From NCBI GenBank assembly GCA_900708905.1, contig CAADRB010000020.1, forward strand, positions 97,847-161,846: a DNA stretch of 64,000 nt. The letters are read 5' to 3'. The translations under genes and the position numbers were made by a program. Every line of letters begins with the position of its first letter. Position 1 is the first letter of the stretch. Positions 25,017 through 37,716 of the stretch are shown here, piece after piece. The notes below the pieces were generated by a model. That model was given only the letters and a program-made list of their open reading frames with translations. It was not told the origin of the DNA and made no database searches. Source of the stretch: Hymenolepis diminuta. Taxonomy: Eukaryota > Platyhelminthes > Cestoda > Cyclophyllidea > Hymenolepididae.

Positions 25017-25338
25017 AACTTTAATTCATCTGAATTCTGAATTCATCAGATCTTAATAATGTATACCATTCAATTCATCAGGTTCTGATGGTTAAAAGAT
25101 CAAATTTATGGAGTAGTCTCATGAATTCCTAAATGACTTCACATCCACAAACTGTTACAATTGTGTGTGTCAATCTATGGTTAAAACTTATCATCTAATG
25201 GCAGGGTATTTTCATCTCAGCTTCTAAGAAGCGTGACTTCTCAATAGTCTTCAACCTTATCTGGATACATCAATCTCGTTTTAATGAAATTAAGAAAATT
25301 TTAAAGAGAATTATGAGTTTTCGCTTTTAGCTACTCAT

Positions 25339-25375
25339 TGTATTGATATTGATATTGATATATTGTATTGTATTT
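25339..25375. repeat. TATTGA-type microsatellite
   Basis: Tandem TATTGA units pass into TATTG units. Confidence 0.8.
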
Positions 25376-26688
25376 TTCCTTTTTTATATTCTCTTGTTAT
25401 ATCACTTTGTGTTTTATTAGTGTATGTTTGTATTAGACGCCTCGGATACCTTACATTCCATTCCAGAGCCAGTAAATTACCAGCTTACGTTTACTGGAAG
25501 TCAGAGTCGAAAGAGTGGCGAATAATGTCTGTTACGTAAGTTCAAGAATGAGACTGCATTTTCGGAGTTCGATGATCCCAGAATATTAATAAATTGTCTA
25601 CCACGATTAAGTTTAATCATCAAGTTCTTCATAATAGATGTAAATAATTGCAGACAGTGGAGATATTTTCCCTCTGTTGTTGTGTGTGGTCACCAATGGC
25701 TTTCTCGTTCAATTTCAGTCTCGTTTCCGAGAGAGTTCTTTCTTAGTGCAAACAGTGGTCTTACTTCTGAAATAGTAGTAACTAAGTTTAAGCTAAGTTT
25801 TTCTCTTAATTTTATGATTGTTAAAACCTCTGGGAGCTAAAATTATGCTAGAAACCTAATCGATAAACATTCAAAAAATTGAAAATTAGAACTTTATAGA
25901 TTTGGTTGATTTTTAAAATAAATGATAGCTGCACTTCGTTTAATGAAAATATGAATTTTGTCACCCACATCTATCTGCTGTTGTGTTTAAAAAGCCATAG
26001 GTGGATCGGGATGATATGATCAACCACTCGAATTAATCAATTGATCAATAGGCTCTGGTCATGAACTTGAGATTGCTGCATGATGATTCATACCTCTGCT
26101 CAGCCAAAACTGTCACAGTGTGACCCACAAGGGAGACAAAATTAGGCAGCTACTTTAAGCATACTTTAGTTAACCTTTACACACAAAACCACTTTTGTGT
26201 ACGCATTTTAGGCGTTTAACCAACCTCTCCCTCCTATATCCCTCTCTCTTTCCTCATTTCTTCCTCTACAACCGTCAACTACATTACTGGCTCATCTCAA
26301 CTCTCGTTTTTCTGATTTGAGAAAGTTTATTGTATCTTATTAGTCTTTAAGATCATTAGTTTTAAAAGGAATATTTCTAAGCCTACCTCAGTTAGACTAT
26401 ATCTCCCTCGGAGCTCTAAGGACCTAAACATGAAATTTTTAGGACATTAGTACGTAACGCAATGGACACTTCCATCGCAAATCAAAGCATTATTTCGCCT
26501 TCCTATCATACACGAATCCAAAAATCAAATTAAGGCTTTTTGATAACATAATTCTTAACTACTTTTCGATTCTCTCCGCTTTATCGCTAATTAAACTTTA
26601 CTGTTTCCCGATTTCTGTTATTTCCTCACGAAGAAATATTTGTAATTGTAATAAGGCCAACAAAATAGCGCTCAAAACTTCAGCGTTT

Positions 26689-26890
26689 GTGGCCTGCATT
26701 GAGACGAGCAAGTTCCGTCATTCTCCATCATCCTTATCGATATGCGGACGCACGTCGTTCCTGACACCTGGACAGTTATTTGGAACATCAGCTGTTATCA
26801 GTCTAACTGTGTTTCGATCTTCAAGCCTCAATATTATGAGAATGGCTTGTAGTCATTTATATATATCAGTTGTAGGCCCATCATGAAGGT
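26689..26890 (-). pseudogene. Unidentified coding relic, copy 1
   Basis: On the minus strand this encodes a broken frame (in-frame stops) including LEDRNTVRLITADVPNNCPG and VRPHIDKDDGE. It resembles the open minus-strand frame at 30501-30782, which reads AEDQNTIELITDFISNNCRS and RLYINKPRIDG at the same spacing. The DNA also matches over CTGTTATCAGT and TGTTTCGATCTTC. I do not recognise the family. One copy lies just upstream of ankyrin gene B and the other in its third intron, both antisense. Confidence 0.4.
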
Positions 26891-26969
26891 GAAGCAAGTA
26901 CATATGAGAAGGCGTAAAAACCAAAAAATGTATGAAAGATGAAATTAAGGATCAAGAAACAAAGTGTAC

Positions 26970-27230
26970 AAATAATGAGAGACGGCAGCCATCTCGTCTA
27001 TGAGAACTAATTATCCACCGAGAGCAATGTCAATAATTCCTGATGTATTCAATTGCCGCAACTGGGCTTCCTCATTGGTCCTCCACCCTACACGCAAGTG
27101 TACGCTTCAACTTCGGTCCAGCAAGATTGCATGCCTACTTCTACCGCGCCTGGAGCTGATATAATCTTTCTATAGCTAATAAAGTGCCTTGGAGTTCTGC
27201 TTATTCCTATATTCAGACTTTGATTTAATA
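26970..27230 (+). mobile_element. Possible LTR-like repeat, family C
   Basis: The stretch holds GGCAGCCATCT, then CTTCCTCATTGGTCC (CCAAT box reversed), a GATATAATC string and AATAAAGTGCC, an order like U3-R of an LTR. A related piece near 33390-33450 has AAAATGGCTACTTCC and TTGGCTTCTCATTGGTCC. Boundaries and family are uncertain. Confidence 0.3.
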
Positions 27231-27457
27231 ATTTACTAACACACTTCAGTATTGTTGAAGCAAAATTTAGACAAAATGAAGCGGATGTAATTAATTTGAT
27301 TATGTGAGGAAAACTCTTTGAAATGTATCAAAACTACTTTATTCAAGATTACAATTCAGACTATTATTAACAACAAGGACAGCAATTAATTGAGTCTCAA
27401 TGAGCTCTAATCTAATAAACTTTCTCGTAATTTAAAATTTTACTCTTAATTGCCAGC

Positions 27458-30400
27458 ATGTTTGAACTTCAACAGTATCGAGTGAGAATTTTACCATATG
27501 GTGTCATTGTTTTATTTTTTATAATCTCTTATTCTATTTTTATTTATATTCATCTAAATATCTCCCTCCCATCCAAATGCTATTACAATTTTTGGTTTTA
27601 TTTAGAAAAATTTTGAAGATCCACGCAAATCCATATTGAACCAGCAGGTTACTAGATTAGTAGCATACAATCATGCAAAAAAAGTTGAAAAATTATTAAA
27701 TCAAGGCGTATGTTTTGATATTTTTTAACATTAACTTTGGTATATCATTCTTGTAAAGGTATTTTAATGTGCACCGATGATGTGGAGACACCTTCACTGT
27801 TTTGCCTTACTTTATTGCCTCCATAAATTAAAAGGATGTATTAGAAATCTACATGTAGTGAGGAAAGGGAAGTGGATTCTGAAATGTTGAGATCTTGTTC
27901 ATGAAACCGATGATTGCAACTGGTGGGACTTTGTACATAAGGCCATCATGGGTTGAGTGTCTAAAGTATTCCAGTCATTTAAAGCTCACCTATAAATGCG
28001 CCTGTATGTGAGTTGCAGATATGGGTCCTCAAAGGCGCAGGCTTGTATTTGCTTGCATTTTCATAATTCTGCGTCTCAGTCTACATTCTTCTGAGAATAG
28101 AAGAAGAAGAGGTCATATCCAGAATTTATCAATTTCAAATGGGTGGCCGTTTCGATTTACAGAGCTTTTAGTTGGCGTAAGCCGCGATTTTTAATCTGTA
28201 AATTTTGTCTTTTAATTTAAGTAGTGTATAAATGTAGATGGTAAAGTTATAGATTATTTGCAAAATGTAAACACCTTACGGTGAAGTTCTGCTGGAAATC
28301 AAATGGTTAAATAATCACTTAATGCAGACATCTGTTAAAGTAGGTTGCAGTTTAGGCTTTGCTTTTCCGTTCATCTTTTATTTCGTCGTGTTTTTGCTCA
28401 TTTTAGTCGTAGTAAGTTAGTTTATTTGATGGAAGGTTGATAAAAGATTACGATTCCTGAATGACATTTTCAAAGAACTTACTACTATAACCGTGTGTGG
28501 AAACCTATTGTCAAAGGAGCAGGGATCAGCTAATGAGTACTACTTAATCGAAAGGCAGAACGAAAGGCGGGGAGATTGACTGCTAATAAGATCAGCAATC
28601 GCACCTTTAGTAATGATCGCCCTGTCTTCATTAGCAAAGGACTAATTTAATGTTCTCACTGAAGATGGAGATAAATTATTACAACTTCATGGACCAATCA
28701 TCACGTACCTGTCTGTGACGTTTGATGACGTTTGCCTCTCCGAGCTTAAGTGACTTGTCACTGCCATGTTTCAATGACCACAAATTAGTTAACTGTCCAG
28801 ATTCCTGGCGTGATATCTTTGCAAGTTGCGAGGTAGCCTATGTTCATAAACTCCATAGTTTTGCGGCTCGTTTGAGAAATATAAAGAAAGTGAGACTGGC
28901 AACTGATCGGGGAAGTGACCAAGTTACTTCATACTTTCTTTTTAAATTACGAATTTATGCAGAACTCAGAAAAATTGTTTGAGTATGGTTGAGAGCATAT
29001 AACCCAACCATCACCAGTGTAATTAATGAAGCTAACCGCATACCTGCAAAAAAGGCTCTACCTTTAAAGATGCTAATGTAGGACGTTAAAACTTTCCGAG
29101 CTATTGCCTTCCCACCTCACGAACTCCACTACTGCAAGAAAGGAATAAGATAGAAATGGTGGCTAAAGTATTAATAATTAAAAAAGTACAATGAAAAATT
29201 GAAATTATCTAAGTGATAGAATAGCGCTCAATAGGAGAGTGTTATTCAGCGGGGGGAATTAATAAATAGCTTAGAGGCCGAAGAATGAGTTTTTTGAAGT
29301 AGAGAAATGCAGTTGAAATCGATTTCGAACCTTGAGTCGGCCATAAAACTACACTGTGCTTTGTTGTGGTCTATCACCTAAAGAGATTCCATCACAACAT
29401 AACTTATTCCCTTTCAGGCTGACGTTGATACAAGACTGACTAATCAAACCACCTTATTAATGGAGGCAGCTAGAAGAGGTTATGCAAAAATTCTAGCAAT
29501 TCTCCTTGATCACGGCGCTTCCCTTCATGCCAAAGACACAGAAGGAAACTTTGCAATTCATTATGCTGCCGAGAACGGTAGATTAAAATGTCTACAACTT
29601 CTCATGTCCAAAGGAAGTCTTGCCATTGTTGGTAATTTGAGTTTTAAAACTCCACTGATGAAAGCAGCGGAAAATGGGCATGCTGATGTTGTTACATATT
29701 TGATAGAAAATGGGGTTAAAATAACCTGTATGTTAAACAAAAATTCGGAATCGGAACTAACCCTAGCTGCAAATTCCGTAAGTCTAAGTGAAAAGTTCCT
29801 AAAAGGTGTAGTGCTTAGGAGACTGGCCAAGCTATCACTCTTTTAACTCACTACTACCTTGATCACACCTCAAGATAGGTAGAGGAAAAGACTGACTTCA
29901 GTAAGGTTTACTGGGAAAACCAGAAATCACAAGAAGTAATTATCTGGGGTAGGTGATGGGTCGGTTAGGATTTACGTTAAAAGTGGAGCTATTTACATTT
30001 GTAATAAGATAGACACCCAAAGCAGTGCAAGGATATTGTAAGAGTGTAAAGGCACTGCCATGATGATCCCAGCGGAATACTCGTTGAAGACACGTTAGTG
30101 GACTAATCGCTTTGATTTGGAATTAAAAAATTGAGGTAGATGGTAATCCTGCATGGATACGTGTCTCGGGTCGTACTTCAGGTATTCAACTGCTCTAAAT
30201 GATTCTGAACAAACATTGGACGTGAGGTATGACATAATAGCATTTACGTCAAAGTAGTTTCACTACAAATTTAAAAGGGAACGATATTGCCGCATAAATT
30301 CGTATTTTTGTTTAGCACCAACGAAATTCTATTACATTTTATGTCTGTTACTAGTATTGTTTTTATTGTTGTCAATGGGTGTGTAAAGAGATTTGAATCA

Positions 30401-31610
30401 GATGAAAACATGTAAATAAGGAAAATAACATACAATTTCAAGTAAGGAATGAAATAAGAGAGTCAAATGTAAGTAGAACATGAGGTCAGGATATTACGCA
30501 TCATGCTTTATTTGGCATTGAAAGCCAACAAACAAAGCTCAAAGCCGCAGAGTTGTTGTTTCGTCTAGGGATGAGCAATTCTCCTGGCTTGTCTCCTCGT
30601 CGCCCATCAATACGCGGCTTATTAATGTAAAGTCGCATGCGGCTCCTGCAGTTGTTTGAGATAAAATCTGTTATCAGTTCGATGGTGTTTTGATCTTCGG
30701 CATCGGTAAAATGAAGCCGACCTGTATTCATATATGGTCTCCGTGGCATTATTAAATTGTCATGGAGTAGCTCCACTTCCATCTTTCTCCCTGAATCAGA
30801 TCAGTCCACCAGCACTTATTTGGCTCCTAGATCATAGCGGCAGTGTAGAAGATTATCGGTCTAAGATAACATGCATTACTCACCTCAGGCTTGAGAAAAT
30901 GTGTTCTGATTTCTCATTATCACTACGTATTTTACCAGCTTATGAATTATCTTCAGAAATGAATACTTCATTTTTCAAAAAATTGGAGAACCGACCATTA
31001 TTGTTTTTGATATAAGCAACGTTATTTACGCATTTATTAAACCAAACATTTTGAAAAGAATTTTGACAAATAGTTGATGCTTCTTCTTTTAGAATAAACT
31101 GGAAGTCGTTAAGATCTTACTAAATCCCTTGTACGCCAGGCCATATATTGATAGGAGTGACGAATTGAACTATGTACTGAGATTAGCTGTTGAGAAGAAA
31201 AATGTCGAACTGGCAGAGTTATTACTTGAAGCTGGAGCCGATCCTAATTATGTAAATTCGGACGATTATCCTTGTCTTTTCACAGCCATTGACAATGGAG
31301 ATCTGGAAATGGTCAAATCTCTTATTTCCTATGGAGCTTACATTAACCTCTTGAACTGGGACGATGTCACTCCTTTAATGGCTGCCATCGAAACTGGTAA
31401 TGTTGAGATTGTCGAGTATATAACTTTGGCTGGTAAGTTTAATGGGGTTGTACTTACTTTTAAAGCACTTAAATCCTCACATATTTTTAATTTACAAAAG
31501 GAGCTGATATAACACTAGAGAATTCTTCCACAATTTCCGCCTTGGGCATGGCGATTGATAAAGGAAATAAACGAATCTTGGAAGCCTTAAAGATAGTAAG
31601 GGAAAAATAG
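27458..31610 (+). CDS. Ankyrin-repeat protein, gene B (5 exons)
   Basis: Predicted 311-aa ankyrin-repeat protein, a paralogue of gene A. Exons: 27458-27481, 27606-27707, 29418-29777, 31093-31432, 31501-31610 (TAG). Phases 0, 0, 0, 1 equal gene A exactly. Exon 1 is MFELQQYR with a GTGAG donor; exon 2 is 34 codons ending KLLNQG; exon 3 opens ADVDTRLTNQ. Repeats include TLLMEAARRGYAKILAILL-HGASLHAKD, FAIHYAAENGRLKCLQLL, TPLMKAAENGHADVVTYLI, LRLAVEKKNVELAELLLEAG, LFTAIDNGDLEMVKSLI-YGAYIN and TPLMAAIETGNVEIVEYI-AGADIT. There is no signal peptide, membrane segment or second domain. Introns 2 and 3 are long (about 1.7 and 1.3 kb); intron 3 holds an unidentified antisense open frame. The repeats are closer to consensus than in gene A. 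The function and binding partner are unknown. Confidence 0.87.
30501..30782 (-). CDS. Unidentified 93-codon open frame in intron 3 of gene B
   Basis: The frame runs from MEVELLHDNL to SFVCWLSMPNKA. It has a basic middle (CRSRMRLYINKPRIDGRRGD) and no signal or membrane segment. I do not recognise the family. The related broken copy at 26689-26890 shows that this sequence was once coding or part of a repeated coding element, which is why it is listed. It could be an exon of an antisense gene, or a relic of a transposed gene that has kept its frame by chance. Confidence 0.35.
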   Translation of the reverse strand: MEVELLHDNLIMPRRPYMNTGRLHFTDAEDQNTIELITDFISNNCRSRMRLYINKPRIDGRRGDKPGELLIPRRNNNSAALSFVCWLSMPNKA

Positions 31611-34600
31611 TTTCTTGGTGCATTGATATGTTGCATCTCATTTTGAATTGCGTTTTCTTTTATACATTTCTAAATCATTATTGTGATCTCGGGCTACCCC
31701 TGTGATGTTGCTAGGTGCATAGTAATGTATATGCAACATTTGGTCAAACCCGGTGGGAAAGAGGTAGAAGTTTTTTTAAGAAAAATAAACATTTACACAG
31801 AGAGCTTGGAAGCTCGGTCAGCCAATAATGCAACAGGGACGAGATTGCAGTCCCAGACATGAGTGAGAAAAGACAATAATCAGTAAACGGGTGCACGGAT
31901 GAAACCTCGTGAACCTTGTTCAGGTGTCCCAACATCTTCTCTATGTATTACAGGTGAAGACTCTCGTTACTGCCACTAGATAGAGGGGTGTGATAGCGTG
32001 GCTCTCTTTTTGAGGCGGAAGCCATCGGTGATTAACATAGACTTTTGTTGTCACTCTAGCTACGGCCTGTCACAAGGCACCTCAAGATAGTTGTTTTCCA
32101 GAGTGTAAGTGCAATCGGAACCTCAAAGGAAATTCCTGAAGGATTGTAAGAAGAGAGTGATTAAGTCAGATGAGTACTGTACTTTCTCTTAGCGCTTTGA
32201 ATCACATAATACCCCTATGTCATTCAGTTATTACACATCAATAAGCGAAAGATGAAAGAAAATAGAATATGATGAAAAGTGATTATTAAGAAAGAAAATG
32301 ATTATTTACTCGAAATATCTAAGATGCACTATGAATAACACCTGAGTAGATGAAAGAATACTTGTAGAAAGATTTCACTGGTAAAGACTGACAAATCAAG
32401 TGTATTAAAAGCACTCTAGATGGGCGCAAATAGTCAGAAGACCAGATATATTAATTAATGACAAACAGACAAAGTGGAAATGCTTATAGAAACTGACAAA
32501 TTGTGGATCAATTATCAGACAATCACTTTGCATATCCTTTACTGACTGGTGCCTCACTTTCGTGAATATTATCATTCTTCTTCCGACTGATGATCTCTTT
32601 ATAATGCTTGACATTACATTTTAGAACACAGTGTAGCTAGCTCCGGTACAGGCGCCCTCTCTCTTATTCCATTTCTACTATTAATACTACCTTCTTAATG
32701 ATTACTGTTGTATCCCCAATCTACGGTGTGACAATTCCCCTCAGGACCCATGTGTTTGTGACCCATTGATATGTCCTAATATGTATATTTATGTATGTAG
32801 TGGGCTCGATAGATGTGACTGTGTAAACCCCGCTGGATCATGTCATATATGGTTATGTGTTTCATATAATTCCTGTTTCATAATTAAACTAATTACTTTG
32901 CTGTACAGTCATCTTTTCCAAGACTTCCTGCCCTTTTGCAAAAGTTTAAACCAGATATTCTACAACATCCAGGAGACATTATGAATACATTAGAACTATC
33001 ATAAAGGGGAGAGTGGGAATAAGGACGAGAAAGAGAAGTAAGAGGTATTCATGACAGAAATGAAAGCACCTTTGAAAGTTCTAACTGGAGAATCTTGTGA
33101 TAAAATCATGTAACACATACTTAATTTCTGAAAATACAGAAAATGTAGCACAATCAAAAGTCAGGAAAAGTTGACTGGGGGATTTGAGACAAAAATGCAT
33201 CGAAAGATATGAGCTCACAAACGTTAAATTATTGAAATAGTAGGTATAGCTATAGAAAAGTGAAGGTAGTGAGGTCCAAATAAAGGTTATTGAAGAAACT
33301 TATTGGGAAAATAAGATAGAAAGATTGATTAAGAAACAGTAAGGGATACAAGAACGAAGGGAAGCAACTCCCTTACCAAAATGGCTACTTCCGTCTAAAA
33401 CAACATCAGTATACCTCAGGTATTGGCTTCTCATTGGTCCATTATATAGTGTAACCATGCCGATCTGCATCCTATTAAGTGAAATTGAGGGTAAATAAAG
33501 AAGCGGAATTTAATGAGGCGGAAAATAAGGTGTAAATTAAAGGTCGAAAACCGTTATTAACACCTTTAGAAATGCCCTCGAGAGATGATCTGTAAGGAAA
33601 TATTCAAATATTCAAATGAAGTATAGCTGCGGCAGAATAGGTGAGGAGGATGCGGGGAAATATGGCATCTCTCAAACAAATCAAGCTTTCGCTAATCTGG
33701 ACGGAGTCCTCGGCTGCAGAAGAAAGCTATCTACAAAACAAAAGCAGTCCAATGTGAGGTCCCAGGCCATGTCCTTGAAATTAAAAATCTTGTTCTTTGC
33801 AGTCTGAGAAAACTGAGCGTAGATGACACAGGAACATTGCATGTCTCACCTCCTTCACTTCCAGTTGCCGCCTGTCGAATGTACCAGTAAGAGTATCAGA
33901 ACTTTGCTTATATTTACTCGCCTACTCCACTCTTCCTATTCACACAAGTCCTATACTTTGGTAGTGTCAAGGCAGTAACCAGGTTGTGTTGGATCAAGCA
34001 CGAGCGGGATTAGGCTGAACTTGAATCTGAGACATCCTGCAAGATCATCATATCCCCAGGCCAGTAGATTATAAATTAGCTTTGCTCTTTTAGCAATAAT
34101 AGATAACCCTAAACCCAATGCTATAGATAGTCAATTAGTTGCAACTTCCTTATGTATGCTTTTAATGCTTATTAGTAAATTTTTTAGCACCTCATAAAAC
34201 ACATGAGTTAATCCTCATAATAATGGGATTATATAAAGGTCTGTTGAATGGAACTGGAAAAAGCTTTTGAAATACCGATTAATTGTCAGGTATTTTGGAT
34301 AAATGGCGTAAATATTCCATGGCTCTATTGTGAATCATCTGTTTTCTGGATATTTCCTCTCTTTGTTTTCTCAATTTTACTAATGTCGTACTTACTTACG
34401 CTTATCTAACTCATTTCACATTTTCTCAAGCTCACGATCCTCCTTCTCTCTCATTCATTTGAATCCTACAAGTGCGGCTAAGGATTCTGTTGATCCATTA
34501 GAAATTGCTCTGCCATTTTTCTGTTTATTATATCCGTGCTTCACGCCATCCCTATATGAACTATATTAAAGACCTGTTGATCCCATTTACCACCTTCTAG

Positions 34601-34616
34601 CACAGTTTGATGCAAT
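31611..34616. other. Intergenic DNA downstream of gene B
   Basis: AT-rich and purine-rich tracts (for example 32225-32360 and 33000-33060). No exon was found. A possible family C repeat piece lies near 33360-33500. Confidence 0.3.
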
Positions 34617-34678
34617 GCATCGGTGAAGCAGCTGTTAGCGTACTCGCCTGCATAGTCAGAGTTCATTGAGTCGATGCC
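34617..34678 (+). ncRNA. tRNA-Gly-like relic or tRNA-derived SINE head
   Basis: The block starts GCATCGGTG and ends CGATGC, which pair as an acceptor stem. It includes TTAGCGTACTCGCCTGCATAG, close to the tRNA-Gly A-box and anticodon arm (...CTCGCCTGC...), then GTTCATTGAGTCGATGC, a shortened T arm. At 62 nt it is about 9 nt short of a normal tRNA and the T arm is damaged, so it is unlikely to be a working tRNA. Confidence 0.35.
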
Positions 34679-35130
34679 CTTTTGTGCATACCCAATAAGG
34701 GACATTGAAGAGTCTAGATAATAAAAGGGATGGTAGAGTTCATGATCCGTGAATGCCGATAACGCTTTCTAAAACAGCCTTGAGAGATATTAATTAATAA
34801 TCCATAAAGAACATATGAAAATAAACTTTAGCTTAGCTGTCACAAAGCAAATTAAAGTCGAATTTTAACCGTTCATTTCTAGTGACCAATGTTTCTTTCC
34901 ACTTCTGATTCCTATTACAAATTTTGCATTAAACTTTTTGAGACAGTTTAGCTTGAGCAGTCAAATCTACATAATGCTATAATCTGCATATCTTTAACGG
35001 GAATTTCACATCGCATTCGCTCGATGGTGTGTTAATTTTTAATTATTTAAATAGATATGCTCGCTTTTTTTCCCTTGTCAATCCGAGAAACGTAAATTCC
35101 CTTAGGCTCAACTCTTGACTGACTTATCTA

Positions 35131-36346
35131 CAGGGCGTGTAAAAGGTATCTGAGGCCACTCATACCTTGTCGTTCAAATAACCCAGTAATAATTAATGCA
35201 TTTTTTATATCAGAAGATCCCATGGCTTATACTAAAACTATGTGTCTGTAAAAACTAAACACAGAAATTTAGAAATTATAAGATTTCTAAAAGTCGCCAC
35301 ATCTTTCGTTTGCAAAGTTGGAAAGGAGCTGAATGGAAACAATGGAGATGAATTGGTCGCCATGAGGAAGAGAAAACAGGAGCACTGTCGACGCTCTGCT
35401 GACCTACTCAGTTACACACTCACTTAGAACACCTGAGTTTGTCAGAAGAGTGTACAGTCTGGTATGATGGGCGAAAATCGTGGGAAATCAGTACGCTACA
35501 TCTTGCCAAAGATTGTGTCTGAAGAAATAAGGAGTATTGTTAATCAAGACCTAGGGTGCAAATCACAGGTTCTTAGGCAAGGTTAGTTTTATGTGAACAA
35601 AACCGACTCAAGAGAATCGTTTAATACGTGCAAACGGCTCTTAAAGAAATTGAAACAGCCAGAAGAAGAGGTGTCTTTGGTTTTCCTCCTATCAAAACAA
35701 CGTACATCAGGATCAAAAAAGTCCATCAAAGAAATGATAGGTGGCCATACGTGGGCGGATCTCACTGAAGTTCCAACTGTTATGCTCACGAATTTTCCAC
35801 CAACAGTAATGATTTCTTCGGTGTTGTTCGCAGTGAAAGGCATATCATGACTCCTCAATTTTTCCACAGGGCCTTAGAGTCTATGCAGATGCAGATGCCT
35901 ATGTGGGGACTCTTCAAACCATTGTTGTTAGTCCACCTTGGATGGATAGCGTGCCCAATAGAAGAAGACTCGATGTTCCCAATACTCAGGATTCGATGGA
36001 TGGTGGAGAAATTTCATCATCATATCACACCAAATTTATGATCGCCTCCTAGTTCACCAGACCTTAATCCTTCGCATTATTATGAGTGGGGTGGAGCGCG
36101 GTTGAAAAGGAAGTTAATAAGCATTTCCATAACACCAAATCCTCCTCTCTTATGGAAACAATAGCCCGAGGAATGGAAGACCTCATCAATAAGGACCACC
36201 TGATCTGATGAAAGCTTGCAGTCAGTCGCTTTCGGACTCGAATTAAGTGAGTGATAGAAGCTGAAGGAGGATATATAGAATAAAACCCAGATTTCTATAA
36301 GAAATCGTAAGTTTTAACCATTAACAGTCTCATTTTACGCACCCTG
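35131..36346 (+). mobile_element. Mariner/Tc1-type DNA transposon, copy 1 (inactive)
   Basis: Terminal inverted repeats are CAGGGCGTGTAAAA at the left and, reversed, CAGGGTGCGTAAAA at the right. TA dinucleotides flank both sides (35129-35130 and 36347-36348), the mariner target duplication. The 1216-bp interior encodes a transposase broken by frameshifts and stops. Fragments in order: RRSADLL (helix-turn-helix side, near 35390), KRLLKKLKQ (35627), DLTEVPTVMLTNFPPTVM (35760), then in shifted frames GLRVYADADAYVGTLQTIVV (35871-35930), NTQDSMDGGE (35980-36010), NKDHLI (36195-36210), and a C-terminal SRFRTRI..VIEAEGGYIE (36228-36280). These match mariner transposases of the type with ...SRFRTRIEAVIEA.GGYIE ends. 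Confidence 0.9.
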
Positions 36347-37716
36347 TATATTGCAACTGTCTTTATTCTTGCATGTATCATTAATTCATTCCCACTTCAA
36401 TCTCAACTACCTATTCGATATTTTCGTTTGTGCAATTGTGATCATTCTAAATTCTATATTTGGGACAGAGGATCTTCTGAGATGAAAGCAAAGAATTTAC
36501 AACACACATCCTTCTGAGATGAGTAGTGAAGAAGTAAAAATACCGCACCCCATGAAGCAGTTCCCTTGAGTATGTCCTTGTTTATGAGCAGTCTGGTGAA
36601 GTTATGTGAATAAGGCGTTCCAGGCACAATTTGTTTCTGCTACTAGTATATATTAGTCTAACTGATTTAAATCATCACTTTCACGATACTAGGGTACTAT
36701 GTATGCAAGCTTTATTTTCGAGAGCATGAAGGACCTTCAGGAGCAACCTCCAGTATCACACATGCCTGATGATGCTAATTTTCACAAAAAGTCACAAAAT
36801 GTCCTATCAATTTGGTTGTTCAGCGGTATCAAGGAGGCATTTGAAGGACAATAGGCATATTGGAAAATATCCATGTTGCTTTGCCTTTCTTCTCCCTTTG
36901 TTATGAGTTCAATCTATCTTTTTCAGAGAGGAGAGGGACTTAGTTGAGCTAACTGTCAATAGCGAACTCTTCTTTCTAATTTTATTTGATTTTCATCCAG
37001 ATTTTAATGGGATTAGTTTATTTTCATATAATTTGATGAAACTGGTCTGTCTATGTCCCTTTTTCGTAGGATGTGATGGTGCTGGCTGTTATACTGGCTG
37101 TTAAGTCATCATTCTTGTTACCAAAAACTGGGGTTTCAAAGATAGGTTTAAAGACACTACGTGTGTTTGAGTCAGATTTTCCTTATTCATTTTTCTTGAA
37201 TTTAGCGGTTAATTCAAACTTCATTGAGTTTTTTGGATGGATTTCTTTCATGGGATTCGAGAGACTATCTGGATTATTCTGCTTAGATATAGATTCAGAA
37301 ACCGAAACTTTTTCATTCTTTAAACGGGAGGATTGCCATTATCATCTCAAGATAGACTGCATTCTTTATAGTGGATATTTGTAACCTGAGTAACCACTTC
37401 ATTGTTTACATATTTTGAATTATCCTCTTCTGTTAAATTTATGATGTCAAATATTAATTCTGTTGAAGCTTCTTGAACACATGCAAAATTGCTCTGATAA
37501 TAAAGGAAAGGGAATTTGGGAATCAGGAATAATTAATAACGATAGTGAAGCGTTCTTTTACGAAAGGTTGTGATTTCGATTTGAAGATATGATAATTTAC
37601 CCTGTATTTTAAATCACACTTAACTTTTTGAACATTTCATCCAGGCTCTATTGATGTCCCTCTTTATTTCCAAGGCAGATATCATCTCCATCGTTTAAAG
37701 AAGTGGTCTAGAAGAT
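36347..37716. other. Stretch with no recognised gene
   Basis: It includes a 103-codon plus frame at 37073-37384 (rich in Phe, Leu and Ser) with no recognised domain. It may be chance, or part of the decayed ankyrin copy C that follows. Confidence 0.3.
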
